DNA from: Dipteronia dyeriana
Lineage: Eukaryota; Streptophyta; Magnoliopsida; Sapindales; Sapindaceae
Direction: 5' to 3'
NCBI GenBank assembly: GCA_032871835.1
Contig: CM065303.1
Span: 59,372,597 to 59,436,596, forward strand
Length of the DNA stretch: 64,000 bases
A program made the translations under genes and the position numbers. The notes beneath the pieces are model-generated. The model was given only the letters and a program-made list of their open reading frames with translations, ran no database searches and had not been told where the DNA came from. How positions within the stretch are numbered: the stretch's first letter is position 1; each line of letters opens with the position of its first letter. Positions 48,001 to 58,894 of the stretch are shown here, in pieces.

Positions 48001-50328
48001 CATCTTCCCCATCACTTTGATACCTGGGTTCTGTCCCACAGCCTTCTTTCCCATCACCATCTGAATCTGAACTCCCTAGGTGGCAGGCAGTTTCAAGACC
48101 CTCACTCTTTCTAACTGCTTATGCTGAAATTTCAAATTCCCAATTGTTCATCTATTTGCTTCAAGCATCACCAAAGCTTTCTACTGTGAGAGGTGCCTTT
48201 ATAGATCTCACTCTCCCTTGTATCAGTGGCATCATGAAATTCAATAAAGACAGCCACATAGAGATCTCTTGTCTGTAATTTGTTGGCCTCAGTGGGTCCA
48301 TTTACCCAAACAGTCAATTCCTTTTAAGTATAATCAGACACCATGTAGAGCAATTTGAACCATGAATTTTTGGAGTAGAATTTTCTCATGCATAATATGC
48401 TCATGAGCTTTTAGTAGGCAGTCATCAACATTAAAAACAAGATTTGGTAGCTCAATCTGTATCATGATTCTTTTTGTGTTAAAATTACCTTACCTCTTTG
48501 CTCTCATCAATATATCCTAAATGGCTGGCGACATCAGAATTTATACTTCAGTTTCCTCCATTTTCCATCTACAGAATGTACAATTGCTCTTATTTTTTTT
48601 TTGCACTAGCATGGTAGCTTCTATTAAATTCAGTGAATAATAACAATGAAATAATAATGCGTCTTTGTGTCCATTGTTGTTCACTTGTTCTTATTCTTTT
48701 ATCTCTTGCTGATATATTCACAGTGGATGAGAATATTCCAGTTTATTCTTGGAACAATTATAAAAGTACATTTCTCATTCATTCCCCTAATGACGAGAAT
48801 CTCAATTTCTCTGATTTTCCTCTTCCTTTATATGACTTAATACATAGCAGTACTATTTAATTATTTATTTGTTCTGTCATTGATTTGTGCTCAAAACAAT
48901 TGTTGCAGCTTTTACTTTCTTATGGTGGCACTGGTACTAAAGGAATTCTTTCAGACAAACATGTTATGCTTTCAGCAAAATGTCAGGTATGTTTTATTAA
49001 TTCAGTGTTGTAAAAATCATGGTTTCACAAATGTAAATGAATTCGTATGTTTTATTAATTTCGTTAGATGAAATTAATATAATGCAATTTTCTTTGAATT
49101 GGAATATAGAGAAAGGATATATTCTGCTTATCACATGAATTGAGTAGCATTGTCCCTGCTACAGGCATTAGCTGAACTTCTCCCCTCACTGAAGAAAGGG
49201 GGGCACCGGGTACTGATTTTTAGCCAGTGGACATCAATGCTTGATATCTTGGAATGGACTTTGGATGTGATTGGAGTTACATATAGACGACTTGATGGGA
49301 GGTATTGCTCTTTTCTGCTTATAGTTGTCAAATTTGGACTGTTGTCAATTGAGAATACCATCTGGACCATCTGGTATATATATATAATTATATATACATA
49401 TAATAAACTATGGAATGACTAATGGTCAAATTTCTGTTTTTTGGGTTATTTGGAAAATACCATTTTTATTTTCCAGATGGCTAATTTAAATTATACTCTT
49501 GCTTTTGGTCCATGAATTAAATAGTAACTTTCGTTGGTAATGTCATTAATGAATAGTCTTGCATGTGGTAGCTCAAAAATGAGTAATTACATATTTAAAT
49601 ATGTGAAAAATTATGGGCTTGATTTACCTGAAAAATGGACTTGTGTTAGTTATTTTATTGTTGAGCCGATACGGTATCATGGTTAGATCACACATGCTTT
49701 CTTGGTTGACAAGTTTACATTCCATTTCTGTTTGATTAGGCTTGGCTAGATTTTATAGTTGTCTATTATAAACTCCATATATATATATATATTCATATGT
49801 TAATTTGTGAATCCCTTCTAATGACAGTACTCAGGTGACAGAGAGGCAAGCCATAGTTGACACTTTCAATAGCGACACTTCTATTTTTGCATGCTTACTT
49901 TCTACAAGAGCTGGTGGACAGGGTTTAAACTTGACTGGAGCTGATACTGTTGTCATCCATGATATGGATTTCAACCCACAGATTGATCGACAGGCTGAAG
50001 ATCGTTGTCATCGCATCGGCCAAACAAAGCCTGTCACGATATACAGGTGCTTTTAAACGTTCCACTCCTTGCTTTCTACCCTTACATTCAATTTACTAAG
50101 TTTTGCAAGCTGTAATATACTATATGCTATGTGGTTTTTTGTCTCTCTCCAAAATCCCCCCACAGGCTAGTGACCAAGGACACGGTTGATGAGAATGTTT
50201 ACGAGATAGCAAAACGGAAGCTAATTTTGGATGCTGCGGTGCTTGAGTCTGGCGTGGAGGTAGATAATGAAGGTAACACGTCTAATAAGACAATGGGAGA
50301 GATATTATCATCTATTTTGATGGGCTAG
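40819..50328 (+). CDS. CHR19: SNF2-family DNA-dependent ATPase / chromatin remodeler, CHR19 (ETL1/SMARCAD1-like), 12 exons
   Basis: Exons: 40819-41286, 41728-41845, 44334-44374, 44470-44720, 44804-44984, 46221-46406, 46537-46710, 46813-46971, 48910-48987, 49165-49301, 49828-50046, 50166-50328. All introns are GT-AG and phases agree. They give 2175 bp, 724 residues, against roughly 760 in Arabidopsis. Residues 1-156 are acidic ([18 protein letters not shown]). The SNF2 N-lobe starts at about 172. Walker A is [10 protein letters not shown] (200-209), motif Ia [12 protein letters not shown], the DEAH box 314-317 and LTGTPLQND follow. The C-lobe has [28 protein letters not shown] (623-637) and the arginine-finger motif [11 protein letters not shown] (653-663). 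All catalytic residues are present, so it looks functional. The expected role is ATP-driven nucleosome remodelling in the nucleus. The start ATG fits the conserved MKR-EISDDEW N-terminus. Confidence 0.95.
42331..42670 (+). repeat. 165-bp tandem duplication in intron 2
   Basis: Unit 42331-42495 (ATGTTTCTATATCATGA start) recurs at 42496-42670 with small changes. Both end in AAAAAACCCGACT...GGGGACCTTGC, the start of the MITE, so the MITE end was included in the duplication. Confidence 0.85.
42629..43368. mobile_element. hAT-like MITE with GGGGCGGGG-type sequence in intron 2
   Basis: Ends TAGGGTTGTC and (right, read inward) TACGGATGTC; 8-bp flanks CTCGCAGT and GTTGCAGT agree at 6 of 8. GC-rich arms (CCCCGCCCCGACCCCGACCC at 42785 and GGGGTGGGGTGAGGCGGGGT at 43215) are complementary in style around an AT-rich centre. 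Confidence 0.55.
44985..46220 (+). other. Intron 5 of CHR19 (1.2 kb)
   Basis: 45090-45610 may be a MITE: its left side (GGTGCATCACATTGTATTG) and right side (read inward, GCCACTTGGTATTGTATTA) resemble each other, and GTGTTTGGTGCATTGG recurs at 45228. 45690-45795 holds GCCTTGAGGCTTAA-type repeats. Confidence 0.5.
45690..45795. repeat. Palindromic GCCTTGAGGCTTAAG repeats in intron 5
   Basis: 45707-45728 is a perfect 22-nt palindrome (arms CCTTGAGGCTT and AAGCCTCAAGG). A partial copy GCCTTGAGGCTTAACCGAGG follows at 45772. Confidence 0.85.
46972..48909 (+). other. Intron 8 of CHR19 (1.9 kb) with a foreign-looking segment at about 47460-48560
   Basis: 47460-48560 has higher GC and, on the minus strand, broken frames with a coding look (for example [18 protein letters not shown] near 47640). 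No family recognised; it may be a captured gene fragment or a retroelement remnant lying antisense to the host gene. 48600-48909 is plain intron. Confidence 0.45.
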
Positions 50329-51302
50329 AAGGCCATCTTCTGACAGACTTAGTAACCAGAAAGTCCTTTTTTGTTTCTACATGGTGCTTCATTTATAAGA
50401 TCCATTGTTGTAATAGTTAGGCTTATTAGTTGAGAAAAGAAAATCCGTTCACACTTTGATAGTGCAGATGCTGTATGATTGTAAATCAACATTGTAGACT
50501 TGTAGTATTAAAGTCTAGGTATTTTAATTATAGAAAAGTAGTTTAGCAGAACTTTAACTTAAATGGGAAAAAAAATCGTTTATTTATTTTTTTATTGTGT
50601 AGTTTTGTGAGAGATATAGTTTTGAGCAGGTTTTACTGAGTTTACAATCTAAACAACAATCTAAACGTATGTGGGATAATATGGTATATCAAACATGCCT
50701 TGAGCTTTAAATATTTATGATATAATCCATGGTTACCAATCAAACCCAGAAGCAGCAGCAATCAAAATGCTCTTTCATCCAAAATCAACAGATGAACACA
50801 TTTTATTAAGCATAAAAATGTAGCAAAAGTGGTCATTTGTAATTTCACCAACCCCTTTTGGTATCATTTTTGTCGATACAGAGATTATCAAAGTTAGCAC
50901 GAACTTGCTTTTAAGATAAATTGCAAAAAGTTTAATTAGTTTACCTTGGGATTAGCTATTATGAGCAACCGGTAATCTAAACAAAGACAATTAGATTAGC
51001 GTTGCAGAAGAGTATAACATCTACGTAACCACGTATCAACCTAAACCCAAGTGGTTGCAAAACATTTTCGGTGGCAAATGTTTGAAATCATGTGTTAGAT
51101 TAAAAAAAAAAACAAGTCTCCCGAATAAAAGATAAAGGAAGTCGATATGTCGATTGGAAACATGAAACTATTAGACTCGTTATTTGATTGGATGGTGATC
51201 TAATAGATATAAATCCAACTCAATCCAAAGAGATGCAGGTTATATTTATATTTGTCCAGTAATGATTGCGTTAATTTGATAATTATGAATAGGAATGTGG
51301 AT
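50329..51302. other. 3' flank of CHR19
   Basis: The 3' untranslated region should lie in the first few hundred bases; no single poly(A) signal stands out. No further gene seen. Confidence 0.5.
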
Positions 51303-51781
51303 TAGAGATGCACGTTTGGGGAATGTGGATGGATATAGATCCCCCCATCCCCATCCCCACTTCTCAGATTCTTCCCCCATTTCCCCATTTAGGGAACATG
51401 AGGATGAGGAATTTTACGGGGAGGTACATCCATCCCCAACCCCAACCCCAACCCCAACCTCAGTTTCCAATTTTCCTCTTTTTTTCGGCTTTCCCGTTTT
51501 CTCCGGTTCTCCATTTCCTCATTTAACTAAAAATTACAAATTAAACTAAAAAAAATAAACATTCCATTACAAATATAAAATAAAATCCATTAATACAAAA
51601 AAAAAGTGTAAATGGAGATGGTGGACCATCCCCATTCCCATTTTAATATAATTGTAGGGTAACGGGGAAATGAGGATGATTTTTCATCCACCCATTTCCC
51701 AGAAAAAATAATAATTCCACAAATGGGGACGGGGACGTGGGGAATTGGAACTCTGGAAAAAAGAAAAAAAGTACATCTCTA
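51303..51781. mobile_element. MITE with GGGGATG/CATCCCC simple-sequence arms
   Basis: Inverted ends TAGAGATGCAC and (right, read inward) TAGAGATGTAC. The left arm is CCCCATCCCCATCCCCAC-rich, the right arm carries GGGGACGGGGACGTGGGG and TGGAGATGG words. The (CCCCAA) run at 51433-51458 belongs to it. No convincing 8-bp duplication. Same style as the MITEs at 20082 and 42629. Confidence 0.6.
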
Positions 51782-52885
51782 TGGGGTTCCTCCTCTCTTT
51801 GGTGTGCTGAAAAAGGATATCATGGAGTTGTTGGAAATCTTAAAATTAATAAATTAATAAATTAAAATACTGAAGTTATACAAAGTGATCTAAACATATT
51901 ATTAAAATATTAAATTAAATTACTTTGAAATAAGACATTCTTTGAAAATAATAAAGTAATAAAATTAACATAATAAAGTAATAAAGTTTAATTTAAGATA
52001 ACATATTCTATTAAAATAATAAAGTAATAATTGGGTTCTTTCTTCTAAAAAAGAGCAATTTAAAAAAAGAAGAAGAGAATTTAATGTAAACCTGACTTTT
52101 GATGAAATGATAAATCAGACTCCATGGTTTGAAAACTTAGCAAAACGCCCCTATCGTTGGTTGATTTTGGTAAAATCTAACAAAATATAATTATTTAAAT
52201 GATTTCTACGTAGAACTAAGGAAAAACTAACATATACGATTTTTTTATATAAAAAAAACCTTAAAAATATTGAACAAAACACAATAAAATCATTAAAAAA
52301 GAATTAAATCCAAAACAAAATTATTTTAAATATATAAAATAGTATAGAAATGCCCACATACATAATTCCATCTTAAAAATTTGCATGTTTTCTCAATTGT
52401 TTTTAATTCGATATTAAATATTATTTGGTTTTCATTTTTAATTATTTTTTACTTTTACATATATTTTTTATTCAAATTATATCTTCTAAATTTTAGAAGT
52501 TGATTTTTTTATTATTAGTTTTTTTTATTGTTTTTTTATCCTGATTTAAATAATTATATTTCGTTAACTAAAGTCAATAAATAGTAAACGAATGAATAAT
52601 GAACGATAATATTTTTTTTTCCTGATTTTTCATGCTAGAGGTTATGATTGAATAGTTTATCAAAAGTTAGAGGTTATTTATAATTTAATCGTAAAAAAAG
52701 AAAGAGCGTGTAGGATGAGATATGAGATAAAATTGTGTTTTGTTATTCATTAGACTAACGGTAAAATGAGAATTACTAAAAGTTTCGTTAACCAAAGCAA
52801 GGGAAGTTTTTGGAAGTTCCAACAAAATGAGAACAACTTCCCTTGCTTTCGTTGGAAGTTCTTTCAAGAGAGCACTTTAGGAAGA
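51782..52885. other. Intergenic, AT-rich
   Basis: No gene. Includes AATAAAGTAATAAA-type low complexity at 51840-52030 and a hairpin at 52794-52849. Confidence 0.6.
52794..52849. other. Perfect 15-bp inverted repeat (hairpin)
   Basis: AAAGCAAGGGAAGTT at 52794-52808 is the exact complement of 52835-52849, with a 26-nt loop that includes TTGGAAGTTCCAA, itself nearly palindromic. Confidence 0.8.
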
Positions 52886-53352
52886 GATGGTAAAGGATTG
52901 AATTGGGTATGGATACCTCAATTTTCATCTCCATATTCATTTAAGATATATATCTCCATCTTCGTATTCATCACCATTTTTAAGTGAGTGAGACGGATTC
53001 AGATAGTTATAGTTTATCAAAGAAAAATATAATTAATTAACATATGTAACGGTACATTTTATCGTATTTAAAGAGAAACAAATACATCCAATAAAGTTCA
53101 AATATAAAAGTTAATAATAACTCATGTGATTAGAATTAATAATCACATAATAAATTTTTATATTTTTAAAATATTAAAATCTATAATGGATCTGAATGGG
53201 GATGGATATCCATCCCCATCTCCGAAAATAAAATGGATATTAAAATGATATCCATCCCCGCTCGATCCCCGAAATAATAATATCCATCATATCCCCATTT
53301 TAAATGGAGTGGATTCTTACGGATATCTATATCCGTGGATAATTTTACCATC
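52886..53352. mobile_element. Probable MITE of GGATATCCATCCCC words
   Basis: 9-bp inverted ends GATGGTAAA (52886-52894) and TTTACCATC (53344-53352). The interior right half is built from GGATGGATATCCATCCCC-type palindromic phrases, the left half is more decayed. No target duplication could be fixed. Confidence 0.4.
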
Positions 53353-53607
53353 CATGACCATTGGGCTAACTTCTATTGCAATACCTTCTAAAAGTTTTAA
53401 TTCTTTTCATTTGTCAAACATCTTTAAAAGTGGTTCTTGGACCTTAGAAGCCAAAAGCTGGCTTCCAAAAGCCATGTAGAACATGACCTTATAATAAAAC
53501 AAACCCCGCTCACATTATATATCTTTGTTATGATCCATCAATTTTAGTTGCTCCACAAAAAACAATTAAAATTAAGCAATTGATTTGTCGTTGTTAAGTC
53601 ATTCATT

Positions 53608-53844
53608 ACCGCACATCACCTAATAGAAGAGTTGGTAGTGCACCTCCCTTTCAAATAAGTGGTGAGGAGTTCAAACTCCACCATGCATATTTTACAAGCA
53701 TGTGTGGAGAGTTTTCTTCCCGAATTATAGGAAATAGTTATCTCCCATTATGAGAGTCGATATCCAAACTGTACATATATTGTTTGATCTCGGCAGATCC
53801 CGACAATCCTATTGTAGTTGTTCTTGTAATATTTCAAAAAAAAA
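53608..53844 (+). mobile_element. tRNA-derived SINE with intact target duplications
   Basis: Flanked by 12-bp perfect direct repeats AAGTCATTCATT (53596-53607 and 53845-53856). It has an A-box-like GAGTTGGTAGTGCACC at about 53630 and a B-box-like GGAGTTCAAACTCC at about 53667, the spacing of an RNA polymerase III promoter, and ends in an A run (53836-53844). Length 237 bp. All features agree with a plant SINE; no family name assigned. Confidence 0.85.
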
Positions 53845-53856
53845 AAGTCATTCATT

Positions 53857-55290
53857 TCAAAAATTTAACCCAAATGATGTGGTCAATTATTTTTCCTTAT
53901 TTTGTCATTCATTATATTTATATTATACTATGATTAATATGATAAGAAAAATAGTTTGTCACATCATTTAGATTAAATTTTTGGATTGTATCAAGAAATA
54001 AAATACACATCTATTTGTTTTAAACAATTATTAACATAAATACATCAATATAACTTTCCAGACAATCTACAGTCGCATACTCGCATGAATCGAATGTCCT
54101 ATATATACAGATAAACAAATAGATTGCTTCATTGAGTGTGTACACATCAACAAGATATCTGTAAGTTGTCTCAGCATATACAAAAAATAAAGGAAAGGAA
54201 ACGGGGAAGAAAGGTAAAAGTTGTTAGTTGGTATGTCATGTTGGTGTCATAATTCCATTTCTAAGATACTTCTTGCATCAGTATCACCAGTCTCTTTCTC
54301 ACTTTTCTCACTCTGCACTACTGGGAATCTTTTCTATTTTCCCTTTTTTGATGTAGAATTCTCACTGAGGAGAAACCTGTACGCCGACCCATTCAAAACG
54401 AAGCTACATGTTATGATATTGAATAATAGAATTTAGCTATTATACAGAAATTGTGTAGTTCCAGGGTTACTTAGCGGATTTGGATCTTCTTCTCATCTTA
54501 AATGATATACCTTTATAATCTATTAATACGTGTCTAATAAACAAATCAACAGGTTAGGATTAATTCTATCATTTAACAGAGTAAAAACATAAAAATTAAC
54601 AAAATTAATCAAAGACGTTGATTTGCTTATTAGAGACATATCATTAATGTGATGACATTAAGATGAGGAGGGGTCCAAATCCTCAGTGGAGAGAGGGAGT
54701 TATTATCTTTTAGTTTTTAATTTTCAAAATTATTCATTTTTGTAAACCCTTGTATTGAAATCCATGACTAACAACCAACTCTTATAGAACGTAACTAATC
54801 ATATGGAATCCATGAATTTGTGGTCTCTCATGCTTGCCTAGCCCGTGAATTCTCCCTCAACTAGGAAACTACCAACCATTTATAAACCCTAACAACAAAG
54901 ATAAAGTTTCTTGTAATTTTGCTCTTTAAACACACCTTACTTCCTTGAGAAGACTACAAAAATGAAAAAGGGTGTTTTGTTATTTTGGTCTTCAATCTAC
55001 AGTTTCCATCAATGCGTAAAAATAAAATAAAAAAAAGAACAGAGAAAAGGGTGTTTCTCAATTATGGCTCAGAATAAGCTCACAGTAGTACTTATCGAAC
55101 CTTGTCTGTTGTTTTGTGCTTGCTTCCAAAAGAAAATAGGGACCCGGCAGCAACCAAGTGTCCTTCCAATGTCTCCATCACTCACATGCACAACCAGCAG
55201 GCAAATCACATGTACGTTTTTGTGTTTTGTTATCTCTTCCCTTATTAAGAATTGTGACTTCTCCATGCATGCATGCATCTACACTTAAAT

Positions 55291-55292
<2 letters not shown>
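53857..55292. other. Intergenic, nothing recognised
   Basis: AT-rich. A short open frame at 55064-55288 has no recognisable domain and no supporting signals. Confidence 0.5.

Positions 55293-55332
<40 letters not shown>
55293..55332. repeat. (TA)n microsatellite
   Basis: Alternating AT directly left of F2. Confidence 0.97.
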
Positions 55333-55334
<2 letters not shown>

Positions 55335-55639
55335 TTTTAAAAATTAAATAACACTTTTTGGAGGTGGCATTTCAATATTGTCATATAAGAAAACACCTAT
55401 TATGGTGAACGGATAAAAATACCCCCAATAGTTGTTTCATCAGATTTCTTTGATTCTTTTTTTTTTTACAGTGAGAGTTGTGAAATAGAGAGAAAGTTCC
55501 GTTGAAACTCAGACGCTACACAGATGCATTCGGAGGTCGAGCTTATTTATTTATTTATTTATTTTTTTGGTTAGTACTTAAAAGGCTCGAAACCTTTACT
55601 AAAAATCTCACTCGATTTAACTAAACCAATTTTTCAAAA

Positions 55640-56170
55640 AAAAAAATTCTCGATCATTTGAAAAATATGTTCGATTCTTTTAAAAAAAATCATTGATTCT
55701 TTCTAATATATGCTCGATTTCGCTATAAATATACTCGATTTAAATTAACCAAATTTTCTAAAAAAAATTCCCGATCTTTTAAAAAAAAATTCTCGATTCT
55801 TTGAAAAAAATTCCCGATCATTTGAAAAAAATTCTCGATCATTTGAAAAAAACTCGATCCTTTGAAAAAAATTCTAGATCCTTTAAAAAATATTCTCGAT
55901 CCTTTGATAAAAAATCTCGATCCTTTGAAAAAAATCTCGATCATTTGAAAAATATTCTCGATCCTTTAAAAAATATTCTCGATTCTTTGAAAAAAATTAT
56001 CGATTCTTTGACAAATGCTCGATTCTTTCAATTCTTTCAAAAATATGCTTGATTCTTTTAAAAATAAGTTCGATCATATTAAAAAAAGGCTCGACTTGGC
56101 TATAAATATGCTCGATTTAACTGAACCTTATTTTCAAAAATAAAATGCTCGATCCTTTGAAAAATAAAAT
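55640..56170. repeat. About 20-bp minisatellite TTCTCGATCCTTTGAAAAAA
   Basis: Around 18-22 imperfect units of 18-22 bp, each with TCGATC or TCGATT followed by CTTT or ATTT and an A run. Open frames on both strands are by-products of the repeat. Confidence 0.9.
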
Positions 56171-56273
56171 GTTCATACAAAGACTGGACAACAAATCATA
56201 ACGAATGGATATATTGATAAACCACACAGAAATATAAGAAAATATATAAACGAAGATCACAGATATATGTTAT

Positions 56274-56335
56274 CTTCTTGTGCAGAATCTTCTTGTGCAG
56301 AATCTTCTTGTGCAGAATCTTCTTGTGCAGAATCT
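56274..56335. repeat. 15-bp tandem repeat, four copies
   Basis: CTTCTTGTGCAGAAT repeated four times with no visible differences, near the right end of F2. Confidence 0.95.
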
Positions 56336-56536
56336 GGAGAGAGACAAGTTTTTTGGAGAGAGAGAGGAGTTATGGTTTTCAAAGTGTAGATGGAAGCACA
56401 TTGAGAATAAAAAAATAGATTATTTAAGGGCAATTTGGGTAGTTCACCATAATAGGTGCCTTTTAAACTTTATTTATTAAAGCGGTGACATCATTGCAAT
56501 ACACAAAAAAAATATGACATATCTAACCATTTCCAC

Positions 56537-57129
56537 TATATACATATTGTCTACGAAAATAAATAAATAAATAATACTTTCTACATAAATTAAAATGAAA
56601 TTTATTATATCCTTAAATGGTCATTTAATTGAGCTTAAATAAGTTTTGATTCTATTTTATTATTAATGATGTATGATTAAAATATAGGGACATTTACGAA
56701 AGTAACCTAACCACCAAATGTATTATTGTTTTTAGTTACATCTAAATTTTTTATTGTTTGTAACCATTCTTCATAATACATTATTGTTTTTGACTAATAA
56801 ATTACAAAACTATCCTTTCATCATCTTCTTCCTCTTGCTATCACTCAACTCTTAATCACTTACCTACCAAATCTTAATTAGTTCTCAACTAATATATGTT
56901 ACATTCACTATTTTTTGTCAAGAAATTGAAGTTATTTTAAAAGGAAATCGCAAAGCAACCAAGATTTGGGAATAGTGTTTTGAAATTTCAAATTTATGGT
57001 TGAATCTCTTTTCAAAACTTTAAGATTTGGGGTCAAGGAATAATGCTAGTTATTGTAACATATATTGTAACATGCTATCATATGTCTTGCATTGTAAGAG
57101 TGGAGAAAGATGTGGGGGAAGAGATATTG
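56537..57129. other. Intergenic, AT-rich
   Basis: 56695-56830 has GGGACATTTACGAAAGTAACC, a phrase like one end of a plant Mutator-type MITE, but no partner end was found. Confidence 0.4.
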
Positions 57130-57915
57130 TGGGTTGATGTGTTTAAGTGTAAGTTGGCGATCCTCCCAATTATGTACCTAGGTCTCCTATTGGGTGCTAG
57201 ACCGTGTTCTAAGGCTTTTTAGAATCCGGTGATTAGCAAAATTGAGAATTTGTTGGCCCCGTGGAAAAGAAAATTCCTTGAAAGACGATAGATTAGTGCT
57301 AATCAAGGCTGTCATTTGTAGCTTACTTAATTATTTTATGTAAGTTTTCAAAATGTCGGTAGGGGTGGCTCAAAGAATTGGGAGACTCCAACGTAGTTTC
57401 CTTTGTGTAGATGGGATAGAAAATAGAAAATTGCACGTTGTGGATTGGAGCTCGGTGCAAAAGTAAGAGAAAAGGGGTACTGGGATTGGCAGAATGTTAG
57501 TTAAAAATGATACCAGGTTAGTCAAGTGGGTGTGGCGGTTGAGAAAGTTTCGCTGTGTAAGAAAATTTTCTGTGCTAAAAATGGGATTGAGGATAAGAGG
57601 TTGCTGTGGAATTGGACGTGTTCCTCCTCTGATTCCTTTTTTTGTAAAAGTTACGGCCAATCCTTTTAAAGAAGAGTCGTGGACAGCTCAAGTGATTGGA
57701 GATGGTTTCAAGGTGATTTTAGGCTGTGGTGATAGAGCTAGCTTTTGGACAGATATTATGGTGGGTTTGACTCTTTTGAAAGAGGCATTTCCAAGGGTGT
57801 TCACATTGGCAACAATCAAGGAAGGATTGGTTCAAGATTTTGAGCATTGGATGGCTCAAATTGTGTATGGTATGTGTCTAAAAAGACAGCTCTTTGATTA
57901 GGAAAAGTTACTGAA
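57130..57915 (+). pseudogene. LINE (L1-type) reverse transcriptase C-terminal fragment
   Basis: Three frames carry remnants of the region after the catalytic core: LPIMYLGLLLGARPCSKAF and VISKIENLLAPWKRKF (57150-57280), NYFM-type and MSVGVAQRIGRLQRSFL-type text (57330-57400), KLHVVDWSS (57430), then AQVIGDGFKVILGCGDRASF and LLKEAFPRVFTLA (57685-57810). Stops and several frame changes break it. The catalytic part is missing on the left. The minus-strand Sirevirus LTR starts 15 bp after the last recognisable codon, so that element appears to have landed in the LINE. Confidence 0.75.
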
Positions 57916-57947
57916 ACAAATATTATGGTGTGCTTAATATTAATCTA

Positions 57948-57974
57948 GGGGGGGGGGGGGGGGGGGGGGGGGGG
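57948..57974. repeat. Poly-G run
   Basis: About 27 G in a row, replacing the C-rich motif usual near the end of family A LTRs. The length may not be exact in the assembly. Confidence 0.8.
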
Positions 57975-58894
57975 AGTGAAAAGATTTTAAACAAAATTAT
58001 CCAATTTTCGTTAAAGGTCAAGATTACGAAAATGCCCTTAGCTAGTTACAATAAAATCACAAGTGTAAAAATGTAGAAGTATAAACGACACTTGAGATAT
58101 ACGTGGAAACCCTCCAAATGGGAAAAACCACGGGCTGATGAGTGCGCCACACTAGAACCTCGAATCCACTAATGGCAAGGAATTACAACCTAATCCCGGT
58201 TTAATCCACCACCACTACCTAATCCCGGTATAAGTGAACCTAGTTCATCTTGCTTGTGCTTTAAGCTACCTACTCCCGGAAGCAACACAAGTCTTACTTC
58301 TCAATGAAGAGATAAAGTGTCCTAAGTGAATATGTGATGATATTCAATGAACAAATAAGGCTAAGAAACCCTATATGCTTATCTAGGATAATGAGATGAC
58401 AATTAATGCAATCCTAGATATCAAGTGCTAAATGACATGTTCAAATAGCTTAGCTAAACATAGATTAATCAATCTTATGAAGATATCACAATACAACACT
58501 CAATCATGTCATCACAACAATTTCTAATTTGTATCTAGAAATATTATAAGAGAATACAATTAATTAAAGAGATGGTTTAGCAAGTAAAAATACTTAATTT
58601 GTAAGAAGATAGTGAAGAGCTTACCAAACAAGATGTGATGAAGCAACCCTATCCATATATGCACTCTAGATGAACTTTAGATGATGCAAGATGAAGTTTT
58701 GATGCTCATGGGAATGCTTTGAGTGGGTAAAAATGAGTTCTTGGAAGTGATTTTCCTTTGAAATGTGTTTTAAGGAAAATTTATGATATTTTGAACTCTT
58801 ACACGACCTTATGACAGTGAGATATATATATATATATATATATATGAGATCCAAACAAAGTGATGGCGTTTTGGAAAAAATGTTCCAGCTTCTT

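Larger units (their letters stand above)
55333..56536 (+). mobile_element. Element F2, F-family member with minisatellite core
   Basis: The left end (GGTTTTAAAAATTAAATAAC) and right end (GTAGTTCACCATAATAGGTG, then ATGACAT and TTTCCACTATATA) match F1. CACCTATTATGGTGAAC near the left (about 55393) is the complement of the phrase near the right (about 56441), so the ends are partly inverted. A segment at 55500-55540 matches the complement of F1 5845-5870. The core is a long A-rich minisatellite. No coding capacity. Confidence 0.55.

Noticed and set aside
51433..51458. CCCCAA repeats resembling ciliate-type telomere sequence
   Set aside because: Only about four units, inside a MITE whose whole arm is C-rich simple sequence; plant telomere repeats differ.
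55723..56052. Open frames on both strands in the F2 core, and a CRISPR-like look
   Set aside because: The repeat is a degenerate A-rich minisatellite with no unique spacers, in a plant genome; the frames follow from the repeat unit.
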